Assembly (NCBI GenBank): GCA_022360735.1 | Contig: JAKSCF010000116.1 | Coordinates: 1-7,270 of the forward strand | Source of the DNA: Clostridia bacterium | GTDB taxonomy: Bacteria > Bacillota_A > Clostridia > Peptostreptococcales > JAAYPU01 | Length of the DNA: 7,270 nt | Direction of reading: 5' to 3' | Part shown: in pieces, positions 1 through 5,713 of the stretch | Numbering within the stretch: the first letter of the stretch is position 1 | Layout of the letters: the number at the start of each line of letters is the position of its first letter | Position numbers and translations under genes: made by a program | Notes under the pieces: model-generated | Databases searched by the model: none | Told to the model about the DNA's origin: nothing | Seen by the model: the letters and a program-made list of their open reading frames with translations, nothing else

Positions 1-113
1 ATTAAGGAGAGAACAAAAATCAATTCCATGAACTTCAACTAAAACTATAACATAATGTGTAAAAGTAATCAAGATAATAAATTGGCGAAACTCGTTGAAT
101 TCTAAAGTTTAAC

Positions 114-143
114 TTGACCTAGACAACCATCAGCCCGTAAAAT
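114..143 (+). promoter_or_regulatory. Probable sigma-A-type promoter of cysK
   Basis: A -35-like TTGACC (114-119) and a -10-like TAAAAT (138-143) are separated by 18 bp. Transcription would start near 150, leaving a leader of only about 18 bases. That is too short for a T-box or SAM riboswitch downstream of this promoter, and none was seen further upstream. Identified by inspection only. No CymR-like operator could be assigned. Confidence 0.55.
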
Positions 144-154
144 TAAATAGATAT

Positions 155-160
155 AGGAGG
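155..160 (+). promoter_or_regulatory. Ribosome binding site of cysK
   Basis: A perfect AGGAGG lies 7 bases before the ATG at 168. It fixes the start of the cysteine synthase, and the N-terminus then lines up with the usual start of the family ([14 protein letters not shown]). Confidence 0.85.
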
Positions 161-167
161 AATAATT

Positions 168-1109
168 ATGCAGAAAATAGCAAGTAATTTAACGGAACTA
201 ATAGGCCATACGCCTTTGCTGGAACTCAAAAAGTATAACCATATAATGAAAACCCAAGCTAAGATTATTGCTAAATTAGAATATCTTAACCCGTCAGGAA
301 GTGTTAAGTGCCGTGTAGGAAATGCCATGATCGAAGCAGCAGAACAAGCCGGTCACATCAATCAAGATACGGTCATTATTGAACCAACCAGTGGCAATAC
401 AGGTATTGCATTAGCATTTGTTGCCGCAGCCAAAGGCTATAGAATTATACTGACTTTACCGGAAACTATGAGTATAGAAAGAAGAAAGCTCCTTGCAGCT
501 TATGGTGCTGAGGTTGTATTAACGCCAGGAAAAGAAGGTATGGCAGGCGCAATCAAAAAAGCTGAAGAATTAGCTGCAGAACTGCCCAACGCATTTATTC
601 CGCAGCAATTTAAAAATCCTGCTAACTTTCATATCCATGAGAAAACAACCGCAGAAGAAATATGGACGGATACGCAAGGTCAAATTGATTGTTTAGTAGC
701 AGGTGTGGGCACAGGAGGCACCTTAACAGGTACCGGACAAAAACTTAAAAGCTATAATCCTGATATCAATGTGGTTGCCGTTGAGCCCTATGATTCTGCC
801 GTTCTCTCAGGAAATGCTCCCGGACCTCATCAGCTTCAAGGTATTGGCGCCGGCTTTATTCCTGATATTCTGAACGTAGATATTATTGATGAAATTATTA
901 AAGTAAATCATAGCGATGCTTTTGAAGCATCTCGAATAGTCTCAAAAAATGAAGGGCTTTTAATCGGTATTTCATCCGGTGCAGCATTATTCGCTGCTAC
1001 TCAAATCGCTAAACGACCTATAAATAAAGAAAAAAATATTGTAGTCATTTTACCCGATAGTGGAGAAAGATACCTTTCTACAGCTTTGTTTGAAGAAGAA
1101 ATGACCTAA
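168..1109 (+). CDS. cysK: Cysteine synthase A (O-acetylserine sulfhydrylase)
   Basis: PLP-dependent enzyme of fold type II, 313 residues, the normal family length. It makes L-cysteine and acetate from O-acetyl-L-serine and sulfide in the cytoplasm. Visible motifs are [10 protein letters not shown] (11-20), the PLP-binding lysine K47 in [11 protein letters not shown], the substrate loop TSGNTG (74-79), [12 protein letters not shown] (98-109), the phosphate-cradle GTGGT (181-185), [12 protein letters not shown] (219-230), GISSGAA (267-273) and the C-terminal [13 protein letters not shown] (296-308). The SVKCR form, with C rather than D after the lysine, is the same as in the enterobacterial CysK as I recall it, so it is not a defect. 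Its stop overlaps the stop of the convergent response regulator by 4 bp. Codons 296-311 are repeated almost exactly 4460 bp downstream. CysK rather than CysM is favoured by the TSGNTG, SVKCR and C-terminal motifs. Confidence 0.95.
   Translation: MQKIASNLTELIGHTPLLELKKYNHIMKTQAKIIAKLEYLNPSGSVKCRVGNAMIEAAEQAGHINQDTVIIEPTSGNTGIALAFVAAAKGYRIILTLPETMSIERRKLLAAYGAEVVLTPGKEGMAGAIKKAEELAAELPNAFIPQQFKNPANFHIHEKTTAEEIWTDTQGQIDCLVAGVGTGGTLTGTGQKLKSYNPDINVVAVEPYDSAVLSGNAPGPHQLQGIGAGFIPDILNVDIIDEIIKVNHSDAFEASRIVSKNEGLLIGISSGAALFAATQIAKRPINKEKNIVVILPDSGERYLSTALFEEEMT
1052..1100 (+). repeat. Direct repeat, left copy (3' end of cysK)
   Basis: These 49 bp, encoding the end of CysK (P296 to E311), recur at 5512-5560 in the same orientation with 46 of 49 bases identical. 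The longest exact run (1073-1101) is 29 bp. The two copies bracket the four leftward genes with almost nothing spare: the response regulator stop codon begins 6 bases after this copy. Confidence 0.9.
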
Positions 1110-1957
1110 AACTCATCAAGCAGAACAATACTGCTTTCTATAAATTGTTTAATATTTATTTTCCCGGATTGCTTTGATTCACCAGATAAATATTTCATTT
1201 CTTTTCTCAATTCGCCAAAATTGAACAACTGGCTGGAATATGATTCAAAGACAGGATTCATATAATCTTCTATGCCTAAACTTGCCATTGATTTGAATGC
1301 TTTTGTAATAACCCTTCCAATACGTTTTTTTAAAGTATCAACTTGTTGTATATTACCTTGATCTTCAGCTAACGATCTATACATATCTGATAAAGAATAT
1401 TTACTGTTCTGTAATTTTGCCCAAATAACTGCTTTAATTAATTCCTCACATCCACTGGTTCCAATAATTCCAAGCTTGCTATACAGTTTCCTTAGTTTTT
1501 GCTCATCAATATCTTTGTTTCTATCATTGACAACAAAAGCACTTTTTAAAGAATTCAAAGTAATTTCAAACTGATTCAAAGTACTTTTAAACTCTTGATT
1601 TTCAATGACTTTATTAATAACTGACACAACTTCAACAACATTGATTGGCTTTGTAATAAAGAATTCAATTTTTTCATTATAAGCTTTCTCAATCATTTTC
1701 TTGTCAGAAACTTCAGAAATCATTACAATTGCAGGGTCATATTTTTTTCTTATAGCTCTAATCATTTGAAGACCATCACTGTCAGGCAGTAGATAGTCTA
1801 GTAATATAACATCTGGTTTTATTTCGATTATTTCCTTTATTGCATCAGAACCATTACATGCACTACCGATCAATGAACCTTCAAAGAAATGAAATGTAAT
1901 ATCTTTCAATATATTGACGATACTTAAGTCATCATCGACAATATAAATTGATTTCAT
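1106..1957 (-). CDS. Response regulator, GlnL (YcbB) type
   Basis: This 283-residue regulator is partnered with the kinase immediately upstream. The N-terminal receiver domain (about 1-120) has the acidic pocket D8-D10, the phospho-acceptor D54 in [10 protein letters not shown]81 at the conserved Thr/Ser position and K103 in ITKPI. The C-terminal part (about 155-260, including [19 protein letters not shown] and [20 protein letters not shown]) resembles the YcbB/GlnL output domain of Bacillus. In Bacillus subtilis GlnL is a DNA-binding regulator of glutamine uptake and use. The start is supported by AAAGGA at 1967-1972, 9 bases before the ATG. The gene overlaps the kinase stop by 4 bp (ATGA), so the two are translationally coupled. 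The likely target here is the symporter promoter with its 20-bp tandem repeat. The family call is good, but the ligand and target are inferred. Its stop overlaps the end of cysK, and no terminator is visible. Confidence 0.85.
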   Translation of the reverse strand: MKSIYIVDDDLSIVNILKDITFHFFEGSLIGSACNGSDAIKEIIEIKPDVILLDYLLPDSDGLQMIRAIRKKYDPAIVMISEVSDKKMIEKAYNEKIEFFITKPINVVEVVSVINKVIENQEFKSTLNQFEITLNSLKSAFVVNDRNKDIDEQKLRKLYSKLGIIGTSGCEELIKAVIWAKLQNSKYSLSDMYRSLAEDQGNIQQVDTLKKRIGRVITKAFKSMASLGIEDYMNPVFESYSSQLFNFGELRKEMKYLSGESKQSGKINIKQFIESSIVLLDEF

Positions 1958-3231
1958 CGAATATCATCCTTTCTGATTATTATCTCTTTAGGAATCTTAA
2001 CCGTTATTTTTGTGCCTATATTTATTTCAGACTTCACATCAATGGTACCTTTAAAATATTCTTTAACAATATTTTGAACATGAGAAAGTCCTAGACCCGT
2101 GGACATTTTTCCTGTTTGATTATCATATTTTGTTGTATAGCCGGATTTAAAAATAAACGCTATTCTTTCTTCCGGGATACCTTCTCCTGTATCTTCAACA
2201 ATAAAAACCACTTTTCCGTCCTCCAAAGTAGTAGTAATACAAATTTTGCCATAAGAAGAAATCGAATCAATGCTATTCACTGTAAGATTATTTAAAAAAG
2301 AAATAATTGAATAGAATTCATCTGTCAAGAATATTTTGTCATAGGTTACCGACACCATGATTTTCTTTTTGCTATTACTGATTAATTTTAAAACATTATC
2401 TTCAACAATGTTAAGGATATCTTTAATGCTCATGTACTTGATATTTATATCTATGTTAAAAATTGAATCCATACCTGCAATCACTCTTAGATAATCTTTC
2501 TTGATCTCATGAATATCCTTGGCAATTTTTAGAAATACTGCTTTATTATCCTTATCTTTAGTCGTGTCAAAATGATGGTGCACATATGCTACAGTTTTTT
2601 TAATGTCAATCCTTGACTTATTTAATAAAAATAGTTCTGTCTTCAGCTTTGAAATAAAGATAATAATCTCCCGAAAATATTTCTCACGCTCATTTTTTTG
2701 AACTCTGCTTACATAATACTGTGCAAGGTAATAAACCATTAAAGTTATAATAGTCCGTAGAGCACCGACGAAAATAATGGTTATCACCAGTTCATCAAAA
2801 GGTGCAACTAACCAACTTCTTCTGATAGAAGCTTCAATAATATTAGGAATTGAATCACATACCCATAGGCTTAAAAATAAATTAAAGGGCTGATTTAGGT
2901 AGTCTCTTATCTTTAGTGCTTTAAAAAAGAACCCAAAAAATAAATAGTAGATCACTGCAGGAAGATATTGAACAACCACTATGTCAAATGGTATGTCACT
3001 GCCAAGATATTCTATAATAGATCGAAATAAAAAAGTAGAAAGACCTACAGATATTGAAATCATCATAATGCTGTATGTCTTAAAATAAATCAAAAATAAT
3101 GACATGAAAAAAACAGCCAATGTGAGTCGAAAATTAATATCAAAAGGTGTTATATAAAGCTGTCCCATTAAGATAGAAATCATACTGATAATAAACAAAT
3201 CTCTTATTTTATTACTGCTGTGATTAACCAT
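1954..3231 (-). CDS. Membrane sensor histidine kinase, GlnK (YcbA) type
   Basis: This 425-residue kinase has about six predicted membrane segments in residues 10-172 and no obvious large extracellular domain, so the signal is probably sensed within the membrane or through a partner. A linker (about 175-235) leads to an unusual H-box, DIHEIKKDYLRV, with H241 the likely phosphorylation site. The ATP-binding domain has the N-box around N319 (NNLTVNSIDSI), G1 box DTGEGI (347-352), an F-box around F361 and G2 box GLGLS (379-383), so catalysis should be intact. The H-box lacks the usual N-P after HEIK, as fits the GlnK/DcuS/CitA-like groups. ATG 3231 is the first in-frame start after a stop but has no strong ribosome binding site, only GAG very close by. 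It shares an operon with the response regulator (4-bp overlap). The ligand is unknown; glutamine, glutamate or aspartate are guesses from family and neighbours. Confidence 0.85.
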   Translation of the reverse strand: MVNHSSNKIRDLFIISMISILMGQLYITPFDINFRLTLAVFFMSLFLIYFKTYSIMMISISVGLSTFLFRSIIEYLGSDIPFDIVVVQYLPAVIYYLFFGFFFKALKIRDYLNQPFNLFLSLWVCDSIPNIIEASIRRSWLVAPFDELVITIIFVGALRTIITLMVYYLAQYYVSRVQKNEREKYFREIIIFISKLKTELFLLNKSRIDIKKTVAYVHHHFDTTKDKDNKAVFLKIAKDIHEIKKDYLRVIAGMDSIFNIDINIKYMSIKDILNIVEDNVLKLISNSKKKIMVSVTYDKIFLTDEFYSIISFLNNLTVNSIDSISSYGKICITTTLEDGKVVFIVEDTGEGIPEERIAFIFKSGYTTKYDNQTGKMSTGLGLSHVQNIVKEYFKGTIDVKSEINIGTKITVKIPKEIIIRKDDIR

Positions 3232-3306
3232 ATGCTCGCAACCAACTTTCCAATATTTAACTTGATATAAAGCATTTTACAAAAAAGCACAACGGTATCT
3301 GATATC

Positions 3307-3335
3307 ATTTTATCATTTGATCAAAACATTTTCAA
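3307..3335 (-). promoter_or_regulatory. Probable promoter of the kinase-regulator operon
   Basis: On the minus strand TTGAAA (3330-3335) and TAAAAT (3307-3312) are spaced by 17 bp, a good sigma-A match. It gives a leader of about 70 bases. A perfect 10-bp palindrome, TTTGATCAAA (3316-3325), lies within the spacer and could be an operator. A second, weaker pair (TTGTGC with TATATC, 17-bp spacer) lies closer to the gene. Because a terminator precedes this region, the two-component genes are probably transcribed independently of the racemase operon. Confidence 0.5.
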
Positions 3336-3386
3336 TCTTAATCCCTCTTTAATACTTGTGTCTAGTCGAGAAGGTATTAAGCATGC

Positions 3387-3455
3387 AAAAAAAGCAGATA
3401 ATCATCGCATGTAGATTGATTTTCTGAACTACATGACCTATTGATTATCTGCTTT
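3387..3455 (-). terminator. Intrinsic terminator of the symporter-racemase operon
   Basis: A perfect 14-bp inverted repeat (3391-3404 with 3442-3455) encloses a second 7-bp stem (CATGTAG 3408-3414 with CTACATG 3429-3435) around a 14-base loop. On the minus strand the hairpin is followed by a run of seven T residues (complement of 3387-3393), as expected for Rho-independent termination. The upstream arm lies inside the last codons of the racemase gene (KADNQ), so its coding end doubles as half of the terminator. Confidence 0.8.
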
Positions 3456-4154
3456 AATCTGTTTTAATGCTGATTTAGCCAGTATTTCCGTAGGATCTAT
3501 CGAATTATCCAGCAGATTCAATTCTCTGAAAATAATAGATAATTCCGTACACCCTAATACTATCTTTGACACCCCCTGAAATGCGGCATCCTCAATAATT
3601 TTTATCATTTCATCCTTGTAGTAGTTTGGGATGCCTCCTTTATAGTTATAAATAGCTTTCATAATAATATCGATACTATTTTTATCAGGTATTAATATAT
3701 CAATACCATATTGTATGCAAGTATAATGATATATTTTGGATTTATAAGTTCCCTCAGTAGCTAATAAAAAGATTTTTTTACAGCCTTGCGATTGAATAAA
3801 TTTTGCTGTTTCATCAATCATATTTATAAATTTATAATCAATATTTTTATATTTTTGATCAATCTTAGCTTTAACTGCATTATAAAAATAGTGCGCTGTG
3901 TTACAAGGCATGATTAATATATTAGCACCCGCATCAATTAATCTGCATGCTGAATTAAATATTTCAAATTCCGGATTTTCCATGCCATGCAGTAAATAAG
4001 CCGTACGATCAGGTATTTTCGTATTGTTGTCAATTATTACATGTGCATGCTCCTGATCGCATTTAGCCGGTGTTTTTACCAAGATTTTTTGGAACAGGTT
4101 CAATGTTGCCATTGGACCCATTCCACCTATTATCCCGATAATATCTCTTTTCAT
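3438..4154 (-). CDS. Aspartate/glutamate racemase family protein
   Basis: This 238-residue cytoplasmic protein is of normal length for cofactor-independent amino acid racemases. The N-terminal loop GIIGGMGPMAT (7-17) is typical of aspartate racemases. The two catalytic cysteines are C84 in MPCNTAH and C202 in LGCTEL, so the two-base mechanism should be intact. Members interconvert L- and D-aspartate or glutamate, or act on other amino acids (RacX/YgeA). The sequence favours aspartate racemase over MurI, but the substrate cannot be read from it. The gene starts 6 bases after the symporter stop, with a weak GAGG-type site inside the end of that gene, which suggests translational coupling. Co-transcription with an acidic amino acid transporter suggests it acts on the imported substrate, for example to use D-aspartate or to make it for cell wall cross-bridges. 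That role is inferred. Confidence 0.85.
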   Translation of the reverse strand: MKRDIIGIIGGMGPMATLNLFQKILVKTPAKCDQEHAHVIIDNNTKIPDRTAYLLHGMENPEFEIFNSACRLIDAGANILIMPCNTAHYFYNAVKAKIDQKYKNIDYKFINMIDETAKFIQSQGCKKIFLLATEGTYKSKIYHYTCIQYGIDILIPDKNSIDIIMKAIYNYKGGIPNYYKDEMIKIIEDAAFQGVSKIVLGCTELSIIFRELNLLDNSIDPTEILAKSALKQIKADNQ

Positions 4155-4160
4155 TTTAAA

Positions 4161-5396
4161 CTAAGCCTCAATCTTTTTTCTGGCTGTATCGTAATCTAAC
4201 TCTTGCTCTGAAGCAGCAATAACTACAGCACAAGAAGAATCGCCGATGACATTAACCGATGTTCTGGCCATATCTAAAAGTCTGTCAATACCTGCAATTA
4301 AAACCAAACCTTCTAACGGCAAACCTACAGATTGTAAGACTAAAGTCAACATAATAAATCCTGCACCAGGTACACCTGCTGTCCCAATTGACCCTAAGGT
4401 TGCCGTTAATATAATGGTCATAACTTGACCTAGAGTTAAATCAATGCCGTAGACCTGTGCCAGAAATAATGCACAAACTCCCTGATACAGTGCCGTCCCG
4501 TCCATATTGATCGTCGCACCAAGGGGTAATACAAAAGATGATATTTTTTCAGATACACCTAGGCTTTCACGTGTCGAGCGGATTGTTACCGGTAATGTTC
4601 CTGAAGAGCTTGTGGTACTGAAGGCTGTTATAGCCGCTGGAGCTATTCCTTTAAAAAATTTAATAGGATTGATTTTAGCAAAAATACTTACAGCAGTAGA
4701 ATAAGTAATTATTGCATGTAGAACACATCCAAGATAAACAGCAAAAATAACTTGGCTAAGAGGCATCAAAACATCTAATCCATATTGAGATACAACTGGT
4801 GCAATTAATGCAAATACTCCATATGGTGCCAACCTCATAATAGAAGCAGTGATTTTGTACATGATTTCGGCTAAGCTGTCAAAGAATTTGATGAATGGAT
4901 CTGATTTTTCTTTAGGTAAAACTGTACATCCAACACCAAGAAATAATGCAAATACAATAATTTGAAGGATCTTTCCGTCTACAAGACCTTTTAAGGGGTT
5001 CCTAGGAATCATGTTTATTAACGTATTAATAATCGATGGCACTTCTGCAGCTTCTGTCGCGGAATCTGTCGGTATGAGTAATCCTGCGCCTGGTTTGAGT
5101 ATTGTAGCCAAAACTAATCCAATGCATACCGCAATAGCTGTTGTAATCAAATAGTAACCTAGGGTCTTGCCTCCAATTCGGCCTAATGTCTTAGGATCTC
5201 CTATGCTGGATGCACCTACTACCAATGATGAAAAGACAAGAGGTACAATGATCATTCTGATCAAATTTAGGAACAGTGTGCCGAAGGGTTTAATATAGTT
5301 TTGTGCTATTTCAGGCATTCCCTGAAGCAACATTCCTACTACAATACCAAGAATAAGTCCGATAAAAATCTTTGTAGTCAGTTGCATTTTTTTCAT
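4161..5396 (-). CDS. Dicarboxylate/acidic amino acid:cation symporter (DAACS family)
   Basis: This 411-residue membrane transporter of the GltP/GltT/DctA family, related to the archaeal GltPh, imports substrate with Na+ or H+. Its hydrophobic segments and two re-entrant hairpins follow the family pattern. HP1 carries STTSSSGTLP (260-269), TM7 carries NMDGT (297-301), HP2 carries GVPGAG (341-346) and TM8 carries DRLLDMARTSVNVIGD (371-386). By alignment to GltPh, D375, R378, T379 and N382 are the substrate-binding residues. Arg at this site points to an acidic substrate such as glutamate or aspartate, or a C4-dicarboxylate, rather than a neutral amino acid. The start is set by GGAGG (complement of 5406-5410), 9-10 bases before the ATG. 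It is the first gene of an operon with the racemase. The promoter lacks a recognisable -35 and carries tandem repeats, which suggests activator control by the adjacent two-component system. Confidence 0.92.
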   Translation of the reverse strand: MKKMQLTTKIFIGLILGIVVGMLLQGMPEIAQNYIKPFGTLFLNLIRMIIVPLVFSSLVVGASSIGDPKTLGRIGGKTLGYYLITTAIAVCIGLVLATILKPGAGLLIPTDSATEAAEVPSIINTLINMIPRNPLKGLVDGKILQIIVFALFLGVGCTVLPKEKSDPFIKFFDSLAEIMYKITASIMRLAPYGVFALIAPVVSQYGLDVLMPLSQVIFAVYLGCVLHAIITYSTAVSIFAKINPIKFFKGIAPAAITAFSTTSSSGTLPVTIRSTRESLGVSEKISSFVLPLGATINMDGTALYQGVCALFLAQVYGIDLTLGQVMTIILTATLGSIGTAGVPGAGFIMLTLVLQSVGLPLEGLVLIAGIDRLLDMARTSVNVIGDSSCAVVIAASEQELDYDTARKKIEA

Positions 5397-5427
5397 ACTA
5401 AAACTTCCTCCTTACATTGTTTTGTTA

Positions 5428-5456
5428 ATTATAAAACACAAAGGACTTAAAGAGAC
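5428..5456 (-). promoter_or_regulatory. Symporter promoter with perfect -10 and no -35
   Basis: On the minus strand there is a perfect TATAAT (complement of 5428-5433), with transcription expected to start near 5421, about 25 bases before the symporter ATG. At a 17-bp spacing the -35 position reads GTCTCT (complement of 5451-5456), far from TTGACA and inside the tandem 20-bp repeat. A strong -10 with a missing -35 covered by repeats is a common layout for promoters that need an activator. Confidence 0.6.
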
Positions 5457-5480
5457 GGAAAAGGACATAAAGAGACTGAA
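5441..5480 (-). repeat. Tandem 20-bp repeat, probable activator-binding site
   Basis: Two adjacent 20-bp units (5441-5460 and 5461-5480) match at 18 of 20 positions. Read on the minus strand each contains TCTCTTTA(A/T)GTCCTT. The 20-bp period places both units on the same face of the helix, at about -20 to -39 and -40 to -59 relative to the expected start, suiting a dimeric response regulator touching RNA polymerase. The Bacillus GlnL is reported to bind T-rich direct repeats, which fits in kind though not in exact sequence. Binding by the regulator encoded here is inferred. Confidence 0.65.
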
Positions 5481-5508
5481 ATATCAGAAGAATCAGATAT
5501 TCCAGTCT
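5473..5508. repeat. Imperfect inverted repeat next to the cysK-tail copy
   Basis: Arms 5473-5485 and 5496-5508 pair at 12 of 13 positions around a 10-base loop. The left arm overlaps the outer 20-bp repeat, and the right arm ends 3 bases before the displaced cysK tail. There is no T-run on either side, so it does not look like an intrinsic terminator. It may be an additional operator upstream of the symporter promoter or a relic of the junction. Confidence 0.6.
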
Positions 5509-5511
5509 AAA

Positions 5512-5572
5512 ACCCGATAGTTTAGAAAGATGCCTTTCTACAGCTTTGTTTGAAGAAGAAAAAAACACATGA
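5512..5572 (+). pseudogene. Displaced 3'-end fragment of cysK
   Basis: Bases 5512-5560 match the end of cysK (1052-1100) at 46 of 49 positions. Translated in the matching frame it reads [16 protein letters not shown], then KNT and a stop at 5570-5572. Compared with the intact gene, G299 is Leu and Y302 is Cys, and the last residues differ (EKNT instead of EMT). The frame has a stop just upstream at 5477-5479 and no start codon, so this is an untranslated remnant. It may be the original end of cysK, left beside the PIN-PhoH gene when the four-gene block came in. Confidence 0.8.
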
Positions 5573-5660
5573 TATAGGCTATATTCCCCTACAAGATACC
5601 ACCTATTGTAAAATTAATGTAAAATATTGTCTTAATATATATTCATTTTTTTGTTTTATG

Positions 5661-5698
5661 ATACTATTAAATTAAGCATAAGTACATATTAATAGTAT
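5661..5698. repeat. Perfect 10-bp inverted repeat before the PIN-PhoH gene
   Basis: ATACTATTAA (5661-5670) and TTAATAGTAT (5689-5698) are perfect reverse complements with an 18-base loop. The right arm ends 2 bases before the AGGAGG ribosome binding site. It could be an operator or, if transcribed, an AT-only weak hairpin beside the ribosome binding site. No regulator can be named. Confidence 0.55.
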
Positions 5699-5700
5699 AC

Positions 5701-5706
5701 AGGAGG
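5701..5706 (+). promoter_or_regulatory. Ribosome binding site that sets a TTG start
   Basis: A perfect AGGAGG lies 7 bases before TTG at 5714, and no ATG is suitably placed. The next residues (KKTFVLDTNVILH) begin the PIN domain directly, so the TTG start is well supported. Confidence 0.85.
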
Positions 5707-5713
5707 CAGCAAT

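Larger units (their letters stand above)
1101..5511. other. Candidate inserted module between cysK 3'-end repeats
   Basis: This segment of about 4.4 kb carries the response regulator, sensor kinase, racemase and symporter, all on the minus strand. It is bounded on both sides by direct copies of the cysK tail, while the genes outside it (cysK and the PIN-PhoH gene) both read rightward. Seen directly: the repeats, the strand switch and the very tight left boundary. Inferred: integration of a self-contained regulatory and transport module at the cysK 3' end. No recombinase gene, terminal inverted repeats or tRNA target is present, so calling it a mobile element would go beyond the evidence. Confidence 0.45.
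5397..5713. other. Intergenic region between divergent symporter and PIN-PhoH genes
   Basis: This 317-base stretch has no intact gene. From left to right it holds the symporter ribosome binding site and promoter, the tandem 20-bp repeat, a hairpin, the cysK-tail remnant, an odd palindrome (ATATAG, G, CTATAT at 5572-5584), a very AT-rich stretch that should contain the PIN-PhoH promoter, a 10-bp inverted repeat and the AGGAGG of that gene. TATGAT (5657-5662) is a possible -10, but no convincing -35 accompanies it. Confidence 0.7.

Noticed and set aside
1..42. Open frames at the left edge, one ending in TAA at 40-42, that might be the 3' end of an upstream gene.
   Set aside because: Only 13 codons are visible, there is no recognisable sequence, and another frame is equally open to a stop at about 31. 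It cannot be supported.
306..314. The SVKCR motif in cysteine synthase as a damaged active site, since many family members have SVKDR.
   Set aside because: The Cys form is also that of enterobacterial CysK as I recall it, and the PLP lysine is intact.
1118..1136. A 6-bp hairpin (AAGCAG / CTGCTT) just after the cysK stop that might terminate cysK.
   Set aside because: The stem is short and AT-rich with no proper T-run, and it lies inside the response regulator coding region.
4246..4704. Rightward open frames of 60 and 65 codons inside the symporter gene.
   Set aside because: They are antisense shadows of a well-conserved transporter and have no family features of their own.
1106..5513. The 7-mer CTAAAAC near both inner edges of the module (1106-1112 and 5507-5513) as a possible target-site duplication.
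   Set aside because: It lies on the inner side of the left repeat and the outer edge of the module on the right. At 7 AT-rich bases it is easily chance, so it was not taken as a transposition footprint.
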